Shown here: positions 9,390 through 16,921 of the stretch, one piece after another
How positions within the stretch are numbered: position 1 is the first letter of the stretch
Layout of the letters: every line of letters starts with the position of its first letter
Assembly: GCA_028767165.1 (NCBI GenBank)
Contig: JARACJ010000001.1
Location: 124,001-188,000, forward strand
DNA length: 64,000 nt
From: Proteobacteria bacterium DTSAM18
Lineage (GTDB): Bacteria > Myxococcota_A > UBA796 > GCA-2862545
Reading direction: 5' to 3'
Made by a program: the position numbers and the translations under genes
Notes under the pieces: model-generated
What the model was told of the DNA's origin: nothing
What the model saw: only the letters and a program-made list of their open reading frames with translations
The model's database searches: none

Positions 9390-11414
9390 TCAGCTCTCTT
9401 CGAGCAGCGCGTCGAGGTCGAGGCTGTCGTCGACGTCGTCCTTGGGCTCGGCCTTGGCCTTCGCCTTGGGCTTGGCCTTGGCCTTGCGCTTGCGGGGCTT
9501 GGGGGCCTCGTCAGCGGCTTCCGCCTTGGGCTTGGCCTTGGCCTTGCGCTTGCGGGTGGTCTTCTTCTTGGGCGCTTCCTCCGCTGCAGGCTCGGTGGCC
9601 TCCTCGGCGGGGGCGTCTGCCTTGGCGGTGGTGGGCTTGCGCTTGCGCGTGGTGCGCTTCTTCGGCGCGGGCTCCTCGGCCTTGGGCTCCTCGGCCTTGG
9701 CCTCTTCGGCCTTGGGCTCCTCGGCCTTGGGCTCCTCGGTGGCCTTGCGACGGCGGGTGGTGCGCTTCTTGGGCTTGTCCTCGACGGCGGGCGCCTCGAC
9801 CTCGGAGGCGGCGGGCTCGGCAGCCACGACCGCGGCGGCAGGCGCCTTGGTGGCGGGGGCGGGCTCGTCGCTGGAGAGATCGGCCTCGAGGAACGCGTCG
9901 AGGTCGTCGAGCTCGTCGAGTTCGGCCGTGAGCTCCTTCTCGGGGGCTGCCTGTGCGGGCACGGGCACCTCGGCGGGCTCCTCGTCGTCGAGCTCGAGGA
10001 AGTCGTCCATGTCGAACAGGTCCTCGTCGGTCTCGGAGGCAGGGCCCTCGGCGTCGATCGGGCCCTCGGATGCCTCGAGGATCTCGTCGGCCTCGGGGGC
10101 GACGAAGGTCCAGGCGAGGGTCTCCTCGATCTCACGGGCACGGTCGCGGTCGCCGTAGAAGAACTCGGCCAGCATCGGGACGTCGGACAGGTCGATCTCG
10201 CGGGCCTTCAGCTCACCGAGGGTGTACTCCGTGAGGCGCTTGTTGAGCTGCTCGGCGTTCTTGTTGAGGTTGAACTGCGCGTGCAGGCTGCGGATGGGGG
10301 AGCCGTCGCGGTGGATGAGCAGGCGTGCGGACATCATGGAGGCCAGCAGGTCGCGGATGACCCGGGCGGGGAGCTCCGGGTGGGTGCGACGCAGACGGCG
10401 GCGGATGTCCTCGGAGACGGACGCGATGTTGATGCGGCCGCGGCGGCGCTTGGTGCGCTCGGAGACGCAGGAGGTGAGGGCCTCGAGGACCGCCATGCGG
10501 GTGGGGGCGGCGAGGGGGGCGAGCTGGGCCTTGGCCATCACCTCGACCAGGCGCTCGCTGTCTGCGGGGAAGTAGGGGTCGGTGTAGGTGCCGGAGGGAA
10601 GCTTCTTCGCGGGCGCCTCCTCCTCGACCAGGATGTCGTCGTCGAGCTCGTCACCCTCTTCCACGGCGCTGACACGGTAGCCGCCGGACTTGCGGTCGAC
10701 CTCGAGGGAGATGAGACCGGCGTCGCGGCCCTTCTCGAGGAAGCGACCGAAGCTGGTGAAGCCGAAGTCGTTCTCGTTGAAGTCGGGGTGGCGACGCTGG
10801 ATGGCGCTCTTCACCACGCTGGCGAGCGGCGCGGAGGAGGACTCGCGCTGCATGCCCTCGAGGGCCTCGGCGAGCCACTGCAGGGCCTGGGCCTCGGTCT
10901 GCTTCTCGGCCTTGGAGGTGCGGGTGCGCGCGCGTTGCTCGGAGCGCTGCCGGCTGCGGACGATGGAGTCGTAGAAGATGAACTCGTCGCAGGCGTTGAT
11001 GAGCAGGCGGCTCGTGGAGCGCCGGGTGCCGATGCCGATGACACGCTTGTTGAGCTCGCGCAGCTTCAGCACCAGCGGCGTGAAGTCGGAGTCGCCGGAG
11101 ACGACGACGAAGGTCTCGAGGAAGTCGCGCGTGAAGGCGAGCTCGAGGCAGTCGACGACCATGGCGATGTCGGCGCGGTTCTTGTCCTGCATGCCGTGGC
11201 TGGTGAGCTCCATCATCGTGACATTGGCTGCCAGCAGGGTCTGCTTGAAGCGGGCGAAACGGCCCCAGTCGGCGTAGGAGCGGGAGACGAGCACGCGGCC
11301 CTTGTCCTTGACGCGGGCCATGAGGGCATCGACGTCGAAGCGTCCGAGGCCCTCCTTCTCCGTTCCAGCTGCGATGTTCTCGAAATCGATCAGTACTGCA
11401 AGGTTGTTCTGCAC
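9390..11414 (-). CDS. NYN-domain nuclease with OST-HTH/LOTUS domain and Lys-rich tail
   Basis: The product is 674 residues. Residues 1-150 are a NYN (PIN-like) nuclease domain. The expected acidic residues are Asp10 in LIDFEN, Asp82 in ADIAM, Asp88 and the SGDSD motif at 106-110, which bind metal for RNA cleavage. An OST-HTH/LOTUS domain follows (about 172-250), of the kind known to bind RNA. A second helical region (about 280-400) looks like another winged-helix unit. The last 250 residues are low-complexity: acidic first, then Lys/Ala/Pro/Glu blocks with KKRTTRRRK-type basic clusters. The start is a GTG preceded by GGAGAAG. The target is unknown; RNA processing is likely. It stands alone, convergent to the SerA-like gene. 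Confidence 0.85.
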   Translation of the reverse strand: MQNNLAVLIDFENIAAGTEKEGLGRFDVDALMARVKDKGRVLVSRSYADWGRFARFKQTLLAANVTMMELTSHGMQDKNRADIAMVVDCLELAFTRDFLETFVVVSGDSDFTPLVLKLRELNKRVIGIGTRRSTSRLLINACDEFIFYDSIVRSRQRSEQRARTRTSKAEKQTEAQALQWLAEALEGMQRESSSAPLASVVKSAIQRRHPDFNENDFGFTSFGRFLEKGRDAGLISLEVDRKSGGYRVSAVEEGDELDDDILVEEEAPAKKLPSGTYTDPYFPADSERLVEVMAKAQLAPLAAPTRMAVLEALTSCVSERTKRRRGRINIASVSEDIRRRLRRTHPELPARVIRDLLASMMSARLLIHRDGSPIRSLHAQFNLNKNAEQLNKRLTEYTLGELKAREIDLSDVPMLAEFFYGDRDRAREIEETLAWTFVAPEADEILEASEGPIDAEGPASETDEDLFDMDDFLELDDEEPAEVPVPAQAAPEKELTAELDELDDLDAFLEADLSSDEPAPATKAPAAAVVAAEPAASEVEAPAVEDKPKKRTTRRRKATEEPKAEEPKAEEAKAEEPKAEEPAPKKRTTRKRKPTTAKADAPAEEATEPAAEEAPKKKTTRKRKAKAKPKAEAADEAPKPRKRKAKAKPKAKAKAEPKDDVDDSLDLDALLEES
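9450..9790 (-). repeat. Low-complexity Lys/Ala/Pro/Glu coding repeats
   Basis: This is the C-terminal coding part of the NYN protein. Short units such as EEPKA and KAKAKPKA recur, with basic clusters between them. At DNA level it appears as repeated blocks of GGCCTTGGGCTCCTC and GGCCTTGGCCTTG type. Such tails in other bacterial proteins resemble histone H1 and bind nucleic acid. Confidence 0.7.
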
Positions 11415-11666
11415 TTGCTTCTCCGCGGTGGGTCGCGTGTATGTTGTTCACCCGCGTGTCGGTTGGTGACGGCTGCGTCGAGGAACCGAACCGGGCTTCG
11501 GGCGCCATCCTCCATGCGATGGTGCCGAACTTGTCCTATGGCAGGCGGGCGTTGCAGACAAGATGATTCGCGCAACTGCCTGCCCTTCGTGCCCAGAACC
11601 ATGGAACGGGGCGAACCATGGCCGGGTCGAGGGGGGCGCCGCGGTGGTGGAAAGCGCGCACGAGCC

Positions 11667-11695
11667 TTGCGGTGGGTCGGGCAAGCGACTAGTTG
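11667..11695 (+). promoter_or_regulatory. Possible promoter for tRNA-Gln
   Basis: TTGCGG, 17 bases, then TAGTTG, placed 11 bases before the tRNA. Both boxes are imperfect, but the spacing and the TAG-type -10 box match better promoters in this window. The rest of 11415-11666 holds no gene that I can support. Confidence 0.3.
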
Positions 11696-11706
11696 GGCCG
11701 GCGTGG

Positions 11707-11781
11707 TGGGGCGTCGGCAAGCGGCAAGCCACTGGTTTTTGGGTCCAGCATTCGCAGGTTCGAATCCTGCCGCCCCAACCA
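11707..11781 (+). tRNA. tRNA-Gln (anticodon UUG)
   Basis: The 75 bases fold as a tRNA. The acceptor TGGGGCG pairs with CGCCCCA, the D arm is GGC/GCC around AAGCGGCAA, the T arm is GCAGG/CCTGC around TTCGAAT, and an encoded CCA follows the discriminator A. The anticodon loop TTTTGGG gives UUG at positions 34-36, which reads glutamine codons. The last pair of the anticodon stem (31-39) is U-U, a small irregularity. The TGGGGCG acceptor is typical of bacterial tRNA-Gln. It lies upstream of rplY. Confidence 0.93.
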
Positions 11782-11797
11782 CCCCTTCGTAGACTCG

Positions 11798-11825
11798 GAA
11801 CGCTCGCGGCACCCCGCGGGCGTTC
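11798..11825 (+). terminator. Hairpin terminator after tRNA-Gln
   Basis: GAACGCTCGCGG pairs with CCGCGGGCGTTC (12 pairs, one G-T) around a CACC loop, 16 bases after the tRNA. The T-tail is poor (GATCATCTT). It probably separates the tRNA transcript from rplY. Confidence 0.6.
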
Positions 11826-11860
11826 GATCATCTTGGACCCGGATCCACCGGGCCGTGCGC

Positions 11861-11889
11861 TTGACACGCCCTCTGGCCGGCGTTAGTCG
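11861..11889 (+). promoter_or_regulatory. Promoter of the rplY-pth operon
   Basis: A perfect TTGACA -35 box, 17 bases, then TAGTCG. It lies between the tRNA terminator and rplY and leaves a leader of about 175 bases, in which I see no other gene. The -10 box is weak but of the TAG type seen elsewhere in the window. Confidence 0.5.
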
Positions 11890-12070
11890 CGCACGTCGTA
11901 GGGGCCATCTGGCTCTTCGAATCCAACAACCAACAACTCCGATGCCATCCCGGTCGCACTCGCAGCGGCCCACTTCGTCCAGGGGATGCGATACGGGGAC
12001 TGCTCGTCCTTGTCCGCCACCCTGGTTCCATCAGTGGATCCCATGAGCTGGGATGGTGGGAGGACACACA

Positions 12071-12628
12071 ATGCACAACCTGGCTGCAGAGATTCGCACC
12101 GATCTCGGCAAGGGCGCTGCCCGCAAGTTCCGCGCCGCAGGCAAGATCCCCGGCGTGATCTACAAGGCTGGCGGTGAGGCCACCCACGTCGTGGTCGACC
12201 CCGCTCGCCTCGTCGAGATCTTCCGCAAAACCCAGAACCGCAACACGATCGTGCACCTTCAGGTCGATGGCGAGTCCGTTCCCGTGCTCGTCAAGGAGAC
12301 CCAGCGTCACCCCGTGAAGCGCGACCTCCTGCACGTCGACTTCTACGCTGTCCAGGACGGCAAGAAGGTCGAGGTCATGGTCCCCCTCGAGGGCGTCGGC
12401 ACTCCCGCCGGTGCTTCCCTCGGTGGCCGCGTGCGTCTCATCCGCCGCACCATCAAGGCTCGCTGCGACTGGGACAAGATCCCCGCCACGTTCAAGGTGG
12501 ACATCTCCCACATGAACATCGGCGACATGATCAAGGTGTCCGAGCTCCCCTCTGGCGAGGGTGTCGAGGTCGTCTTCGACAGCGACTTCAACGTCCTCAC
12601 CGTCTACGGTAAGCGCGGCGGCAAGTAA
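12071..12628 (+). CDS. rplY: 50S ribosomal protein L25 (TL5/CTC form)
   Basis: The product is 185 residues. The N-terminal half is the 5S-rRNA-binding domain of L25 (GKGAARKFRAAGKIPGVIY near the start, then HPVKRDLLHVDFYAV). The C-terminal half is the extra beta domain found in TL5/CTC-type proteins, so it is longer than the short enteric L25. The start ATG at 12071 is preceded by GGGAGG with 8 bases of spacing; an in-frame start further upstream would add only six residues with no family match. The gene heads a translation cluster with pth 22 bases downstream, an order common in this bacterial group. Confidence 0.95.
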   Translation: MHNLAAEIRTDLGKGAARKFRAAGKIPGVIYKAGGEATHVVVDPARLVEIFRKTQNRNTIVHLQVDGESVPVLVKETQRHPVKRDLLHVDFYAVQDGKKVEVMVPLEGVGTPAGASLGGRVRLIRRTIKARCDWDKIPATFKVDISHMNIGDMIKVSELPSGEGVEVVFDSDFNVLTVYGKRGGK

Positions 12629-12649
12629 GCCCCGCCGGAGTGAGCACCC

Positions 12650-13213
12650 ATGCATCTGATCGTCGGTCTCGGAAATCCTGGTTTGCGCTACGTGGATACG
12701 CGGCACAATGTGGGGTTCCTCGTGGTCGATACCCTGGCCCGCCGCCACATGGCGACGGTCTCCAAGCAGCAGCATGGTGCTCTCACCGGTGATGCCCGCT
12801 TCGGCACCCACAAGGTGCACCTGGTCAAACCCCAGTCCTTCATGAACCGCTCCGGTGGCCCGGTCGGTCAGATGGCGTCCTTCTACAAGGTCGCCCCTGA
12901 TCAGATCATCGTGGTCCACGACGAGCTCGACCTTCCCTTCGGGACGGTCCGGATCAAGAAGGGTGGTGGGCACGGCGGCCACAACGGCCTCCGCGACATC
13001 CAGGCGAAGCTCGGCACGCGTGACTTCCTGAGGATCCGGGTCGGGATCTCCCGCCCCCCCGAAGGATGGGACACCGCCAATTACGTCCTCGGCCGCTGGT
13101 CGACCGAGGAGGCCGCCTCCCTCCCTGACGTGCTCTCCCTTGCGGCTGATGTCGTCGAGAAGGTCACGGATCAGGGCGCCGAAGCAGCCATGAATCTCTT
13201 CCATGCCCGGTAG
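12650..13213 (+). CDS. pth: Peptidyl-tRNA hydrolase
   Basis: The product is 187 residues, the usual length. It cleaves peptidyl-tRNA released by stalled ribosomes so that the tRNA can be reused. Family motifs are present: GLGNPG at 6-11, the catalytic His19 in DTRHNVGF, the PQSFMNRSG segment and the HDELDLPFG segment with its Asp, and GGGHGGHNGLRDI. It follows rplY closely and precedes rpsF, probably in the same transcript. Confidence 0.96.
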   Translation: MHLIVGLGNPGLRYVDTRHNVGFLVVDTLARRHMATVSKQQHGALTGDARFGTHKVHLVKPQSFMNRSGGPVGQMASFYKVAPDQIIVVHDELDLPFGTVRIKKGGGHGGHNGLRDIQAKLGTRDFLRIRVGISRPPEGWDTANYVLGRWSTEEAASLPDVLSLAADVVEKVTDQGAEAAMNLFHAR

Positions 13214-13267
13214 GCAGTCGCCTTCCGGGTCCCCATCATCCTGACAGCCCCCTGTCGGGACCTCCGC

Positions 13268-13285
13268 GGGGAGCAGAAGCTCCCC
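13268..13285 (+). promoter_or_regulatory. Leader hairpin before rpsF
   Basis: GGGGAGC pairs perfectly with GCTCCCC around AGAA, 25 bases before the rpsF start. rpsF leaders in many bacteria carry an S6:S18-binding structure; this could be a relative, but the diagnostic CCG loop is not evident and rpsR is absent here. Confidence 0.3.
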
Positions 13286-13309
13286 CCACCGGTCCGAGTG
13301 GAGGAAATC

Positions 13310-13705
13310 TTGTTCCACGAATACGAAATCGTCTTCATCATCCGCCCCGACATCGACGACGCCGCCACCAAGGAGGCGATCGAGCGTGCCGAGGCAACCA
13401 TCACCGATGCAGGTGGCCAGCTCCTGGAGCGCGACGATTGGGGCAAGCGCAAGCTCGCCTACCCCATCAACAAGCACACCAAGGGTCACTACGTGCTCCT
13501 GAGCATCGTGGCTCCCCCCACGCTGATTCTCGAGCTCGAGCGCAAGTTCCGCATCGACGACCGCGTCATCCGCTTCCTCTCCGTGAAGCTCGACGACAAC
13601 GTCGACGTGCAGGCACAGCTCGATAAGGCTGCAGAGCGCAAGGCCGCTGCTGCTGCCAAGGCCGAGGAAGCGCAGGCTGCCGAGAAGGCACCCTCCGCCG
13701 AGTGA
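13310..13705 (+). CDS. rpsF: 30S ribosomal protein S6
   Basis: The product is 131 residues from the TTG at 13310. The core HEYEIVFIIRPD and the later DDWGKRKLAYPINKHTKGHYVLL are S6 signatures. The C-terminus is extended by an Ala/Lys/Glu helix of about 35 residues. I chose TTG because GGAGG lies 5 bases before it and the protein then begins two residues before the conserved YE; a GTG at 13298 would add four residues but has a poorer ribosome site. The normal partner gene rpsR (S18) is missing downstream; rplI comes next after 60 bases. Confidence 0.94.
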   Translation: MFHEYEIVFIIRPDIDDAATKEAIERAEATITDAGGQLLERDDWGKRKLAYPINKHTKGHYVLLSIVAPPTLILELERKFRIDDRVIRFLSVKLDDNVDVQAQLDKAAERKAAAAAKAEEAQAAEKAPSAE

Positions 13706-13765
13706 ACCAACCCTGATCGAGGATGCGTGCAGGCGTGAACTGCAACGCACCCGAAGGAGTCCCAC

Positions 13766-14209
13766 ATGCTGGTCATCCTGAAGAAGGAAGTGGCACACCT
13801 CGGTGAGGCCGGAGCGGTCGTCGAGGTCAAGAACGGCTACGGCCGCAACTACCTGATCCCCCAGGGTCTGGCGATCCCCGCGAGCGAGACCAACAAGGCC
13901 GAGCTCGAGCACCAGAAGCGCATGGCTGATGCCATCCGCCGCAAGGAGCTCCAGGCTGCCAAGGATCTCGCTGGCCGTCTGGCTGAGGTGGCTGTGACCA
14001 TCCGCCGCGACGCCGGTGAGGACGACAAGCTCTTCGGCTCCGTCACCAACCGTGACATCGCCGATGCGCTGGCCGCCGAGGGCATCGAGATCGACCGCAA
14101 GGCGATCGTGGTGGCCGACCCCATCAAGGCCATTGGCCTCTTCAACGTGCCGGTCCGCCTGCACCGCGAAGTCGAGGGTACCGTGCGGGTGTTCGTCGTC
14201 CGCAACTGA
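13766..14209 (+). CDS. rplI: 50S ribosomal protein L9
   Basis: The product is 147 residues, the normal length. The N-terminal domain starts MLVILKKEVAHLGEAG and continues with the VKNGYGRNYLIPQGLA signature that binds 23S rRNA. A long helix and the C-terminal domain follow (KLFGSVTNRDIADAL). AAGGAG precedes the ATG. It lies directly after rpsF, where rpsR would be expected between them, and ends before a hairpin. Confidence 0.96.
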   Translation: MLVILKKEVAHLGEAGAVVEVKNGYGRNYLIPQGLAIPASETNKAELEHQKRMADAIRRKELQAAKDLAGRLAEVAVTIRRDAGEDDKLFGSVTNRDIADALAAEGIEIDRKAIVVADPIKAIGLFNVPVRLHREVEGTVRVFVVRN

Positions 14210-14229
14210 TCCTTTCGGATCGAACGTAG

Positions 14230-14260
14230 CGCCCGTCGGGTCTCCTTGATCCGGCGGGCG
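14230..14260 (+). terminator. Hairpin terminator after rplI
   Basis: CGCCCGTCGG pairs with CCGGCGGGCG over 10 positions around an 11-base loop. It lies 20 bases after the rplI stop, with a weak T-rich tail, and separates the ribosomal unit from the dnaB promoter. Confidence 0.65.
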
Positions 14261-14306
14261 TTCCGTGTCTTGGGTCCGCCCTTGTGTGGCGGGCTCGTCA
14301 GCACGG

Positions 14307-14335
14307 TTGTCCGGTGACGGGCCGCCGTGTAGATC
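14307..14335 (+). promoter_or_regulatory. Promoter of dnaB
   Basis: TTGTCC, 17 bases, then TAGATC, 26 bases before the dnaB start and after the rplI terminator. The layout matches the topB and rplY promoters. Confidence 0.5.
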
Positions 14336-14361
14336 AGGGGCCCCACCCCACGGAGCCGTTC

Positions 14362-15711
14362 ATGGATCAGGCCATGCAACATGGCGCACGCGCCTTCCCC
14401 AAGTCCCTCGAGTCCGAGCAGGCGCTCCTCGGCGGTCTCATCCTGGATCCGGATCAGCTCGAGGACGTGACCCAGGTGGTCGACGGCGACGCGTTCTACC
14501 GGCCCGACCACGGCGCGCTGTTCCGGTTGCTGCAGGAGATGCGTTCGGGGCAGGAGCGGATCGACACGGTCACCGTCACCGAGCGGGTGAGCCGCGGCGG
14601 CTCCGACGAGGCGTTCGGCGGCATGGCCTATGTGATGTCGCTTCCGAACATGGTGCCGTCCACCACCAACCTGCGCCACTACGCCCAGGTGGTGCGGGAG
14701 AAGGCCCACCTGCGCAAGGTCATCGCCGAGGGCCAGCGGCTCGTGGCGTCGGCCTTCTCCGAGGAGGAGGCCGGGGCCATCATCGAGCGGGGTTCGAGGG
14801 CCCTGTTGGAGCTCGGCCAGGGCGACAGTCGGCGCTCCTGGTCCCAGACCAGCATGGTCGTCGACGAGGAGCTCGGCCGCATCGAGGCGCTGTCCCAGCA
14901 GGAGGGGCAGGTCACGGGTGTGACCACGGGCTTCATCGACATGGATGGCAAGCTCGCCGGCCTCCACCCCACCGACCTGCTGATTCTTGCCGCGCGTCCG
15001 GCCATGGGAAAGACGGCCCTGGCCCTGAACCTCGCGCAGAACGCCGCGATCATGGGCGAGAAGGCTGTTGGAATTTTTTCTCTCGAAATGGGCCGGGGGC
15101 AGCTGGTCACCCGACTCATGTGCTGTCAGGGACAGGTGGACGCCGGGCGCGTGCGAACGGGCAACCTGCGCGACGAGGACTGGAGCCGCCTGCTGGAGGC
15201 CTCGGACACCCTGCGCCAGGCCCGCATCCACATCGACGACACGCCGGGCGTCACGATCACCGACGTCCGTGCCCGCAGCCGTCGCCTGAAGGCCATGGAG
15301 CCCGATCTCGGCCTCATCGTGATCGACTACCTCCAGCTGATGCAGGCCGACGACCCGAAGATGCCACGCCAGCAGCAGATCTCCGAGATCAGCCGTGGCC
15401 TGAAGATCCTGGCGAAGGACCTCGAGGTGCCCATCCTCGCGCTCTCGCAGCTCAACCGTGGCGTGGAGCAGCGCCAGGACAAGCGTCCCATGGTGTCCGA
15501 TCTGCGCGAGTCCGGCGCCATCGAGCAGGACGCCGACATCATCATGTTCATCTACCGCGACGAGATCTACAACCCGGACACCACGGAGAAGGGGCTGGCC
15601 GAGGTCATCATCGCGAAGCAGCGTAATGGCCCGACGGGAACCGTAAAACTGGTCTTCCAGGGAGAATTCGCGCGTTTCGACAATTACGCTGAGGGAGACT
15701 TGCTTTTGTGA
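14362..15711 (+). CDS. dnaB: Replicative DNA helicase DnaB
   Basis: The product is 449 residues. It is the hexameric 5'-3' helicase at the replication fork. The N-terminal primase-interacting domain (about 10-110, beginning SLESEQALLGGLILD) and the RecA-like C-terminal domain are both complete. The Walker A motif is ARPAMGKTALALN, with Ala where Ser is more usual, followed by FSLEMGRGQLVTRLM. The Walker B motif is in VIDYLQLM, and ISRGLKILAKDLEVPILALSQLNR is also present. The ATG at 14362 has GGAG upstream; longer readings from 14284 run through the promoter. No intein is present. Confidence 0.96.
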   Translation: MDQAMQHGARAFPKSLESEQALLGGLILDPDQLEDVTQVVDGDAFYRPDHGALFRLLQEMRSGQERIDTVTVTERVSRGGSDEAFGGMAYVMSLPNMVPSTTNLRHYAQVVREKAHLRKVIAEGQRLVASAFSEEEAGAIIERGSRALLELGQGDSRRSWSQTSMVVDEELGRIEALSQQEGQVTGVTTGFIDMDGKLAGLHPTDLLILAARPAMGKTALALNLAQNAAIMGEKAVGIFSLEMGRGQLVTRLMCCQGQVDAGRVRTGNLRDEDWSRLLEASDTLRQARIHIDDTPGVTITDVRARSRRLKAMEPDLGLIVIDYLQLMQADDPKMPRQQQISEISRGLKILAKDLEVPILALSQLNRGVEQRQDKRPMVSDLRESGAIEQDADIIMFIYRDEIYNPDTTEKGLAEVIIAKQRNGPTGTVKLVFQGEFARFDNYAEGDLLL

Positions 15712-15751
15712 GTCCAACCGCGTACCGAAAGGGGGACTCGCAGTTCGTCGC

Positions 15752-15781
15752 TTGATCTGGTTGCGCGTCGTACTGTAGAAA
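15752..15781 (+). promoter_or_regulatory. Possible promoter of the FHA gene
   Basis: TTGATC, 18 bases, then TAGAAA, about 50 bases before the FHA gene start. The sequence here is less GC-rich than its surroundings, as often at promoters. Confidence 0.4.
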
Positions 15782-15833
15782 AGTGGGCGCTGGGCATCTG
15801 CCAAGCGACTCAAAGACATGATGAGGCACAGCG

Positions 15834-16766
15834 ATGGAAAAGGCCGATCTGCTTTCGCGATTCGAGTCGAAGCTCGAATTGCTCGAAAAGTACCAGACGT
15901 TCATCGACAAGGCTCAAGGCTATGCAGAGCGGTTCAACCCGGCTGTCGTCCAGAAGGTCATCGAGGACAACACCGCGAAGGTCCAGGAAGTAACCGCAGA
16001 GATCGAGCCTCTGGTGCAGCAGGTGCACGGTGAGATCGCTGACATCGAGGTCGAGCGCGGAAACATCCAGGGCGGTGTCGAAGATGCCCGCATGCGCATG
16101 GAGGAGTACGAGCTCCGCATGGCCATCGGTGAGCTCGACGACGACACCTTCGCCTCCGAGACCGCCGCCGATCGCGGCATCATCGACGGCGCGGATGCGA
16201 AGGTCGCGAAGCTCGACGAAGAGCTGGCCTCCCTGATGGGCATCCTCGAGCGCTGGAACACGCTCGCGCCCGCCGAGCAGATGGATCTGCCCGCGGCCGG
16301 CGTGGCCGACGACGACCTCGACGTCGCTGACGACCCATCCGAGGACTTCGGCATCCTCGACGATGGTGAGGAGTCCGGAGACAGCCTCTTCTCCGCTGAC
16401 GACCTCGACGACCTCGGCGACGACTCCCTCGAGGCCTCCGCCAGCGCCGCACGCGTGGCCAAGGCACCCGAGATGCCCGTCCTGGTCCGCGACGAGGACA
16501 CCGAGGCCGAGATCACCTACACGTTCGAGAACGAGGTGATGTCCATCGGTCGCGGTCGCGAGAACACCATCCAGGTCACGGGCGACTCCAAGGTCTCCCG
16601 CTACCACTGCAAGCTGTACAGCCGCGACGGCAACTTCTTCATCGAGGACAACCAGTCCGCCAACGGCACGCTGGTCGATGGCGAGATGGTCAAGGAGCGC
16701 CGGCTGTTCGGTGGTGAGGAGATCACCATCGGCGAGACCGCCTTCCGGTTCCGCATCCCCGCCTGA
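15834..16766 (+). CDS. FHA-domain protein with N-terminal coiled coil
   Basis: The product is 310 residues and cytoplasmic. The first 140 residues are highly helical and probably coiled coil (LELLEKYQTF, VTAEIEPLVQQVHGEI). An acidic linker rich in Asp follows (about 150-210). The C-terminal 85 residues are a forkhead-associated domain with the phosphothreonine-binding signature: SIGRGREN, SRYHCKLY and NQSANGTLVDG. It should bind phosphothreonine on a partner made by a Hanks-type kinase, such as the one at 2215. Partner unknown. It stands alone between dnaB and a strong terminator. Confidence 0.88.
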   Translation: MEKADLLSRFESKLELLEKYQTFIDKAQGYAERFNPAVVQKVIEDNTAKVQEVTAEIEPLVQQVHGEIADIEVERGNIQGGVEDARMRMEEYELRMAIGELDDDTFASETAADRGIIDGADAKVAKLDEELASLMGILERWNTLAPAEQMDLPAAGVADDDLDVADDPSEDFGILDDGEESGDSLFSADDLDDLGDDSLEASASAARVAKAPEMPVLVRDEDTEAEITYTFENEVMSIGRGRENTIQVTGDSKVSRYHCKLYSRDGNFFIEDNQSANGTLVDGEMVKERRLFGGEEITIGETAFRFRIPA

Positions 16767-16788
16767 TGCGCCGCTGAGGCGCACGCCC

Positions 16789-16815
16789 GAAAGGCACCCT
16801 CACCGGGTGCCTTTC
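16789..16815 (+). terminator. Strong hairpin terminator
   Basis: GAAAGGCACCC pairs perfectly with GGGTGCCTTTC around TCACC, followed by a T-rich tail (GTCGTTCTT). It ends the FHA transcript. Confidence 0.85.
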
Positions 16816-16921
16816 GTCGTTCTTGGGCATTGCGGTCGGGGCGAGCACACGGAACGGTATCCCCAGGCCGTTTTGGGTGGGTAGGGCTGGGGCGGTCGGC
16901 GCCAACGATCTACTGGGCGGC

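Noticed and set aside
9351-11792. Long plus-strand open frame of 813 codons opposite the NYN gene
   Set aside because: It is a shadow of the real minus-strand gene. It is Gly/Leu/Val repeat-like without a domain, and it runs across the tRNA-Gln.
11911-11925. T-loop-like TTCGAATCC suggesting a second tRNA
   Set aside because: The flanks do not form a 5-pair T stem, and there is no acceptor or anticodon arm.
13298-13309. GTG at 13298 as rpsF start
   Set aside because: The GGAGG lies just after it and 5 bases before the TTG at 13310. S6 proteins begin close to the YE motif.
11828-14164. Long minus-strand open frame opposite rplY-pth-rpsF-rplI
   Set aside because: Antisense to four clear housekeeping genes. 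The His/Asp/Val-rich product is typical of GC-rich shadow frames.
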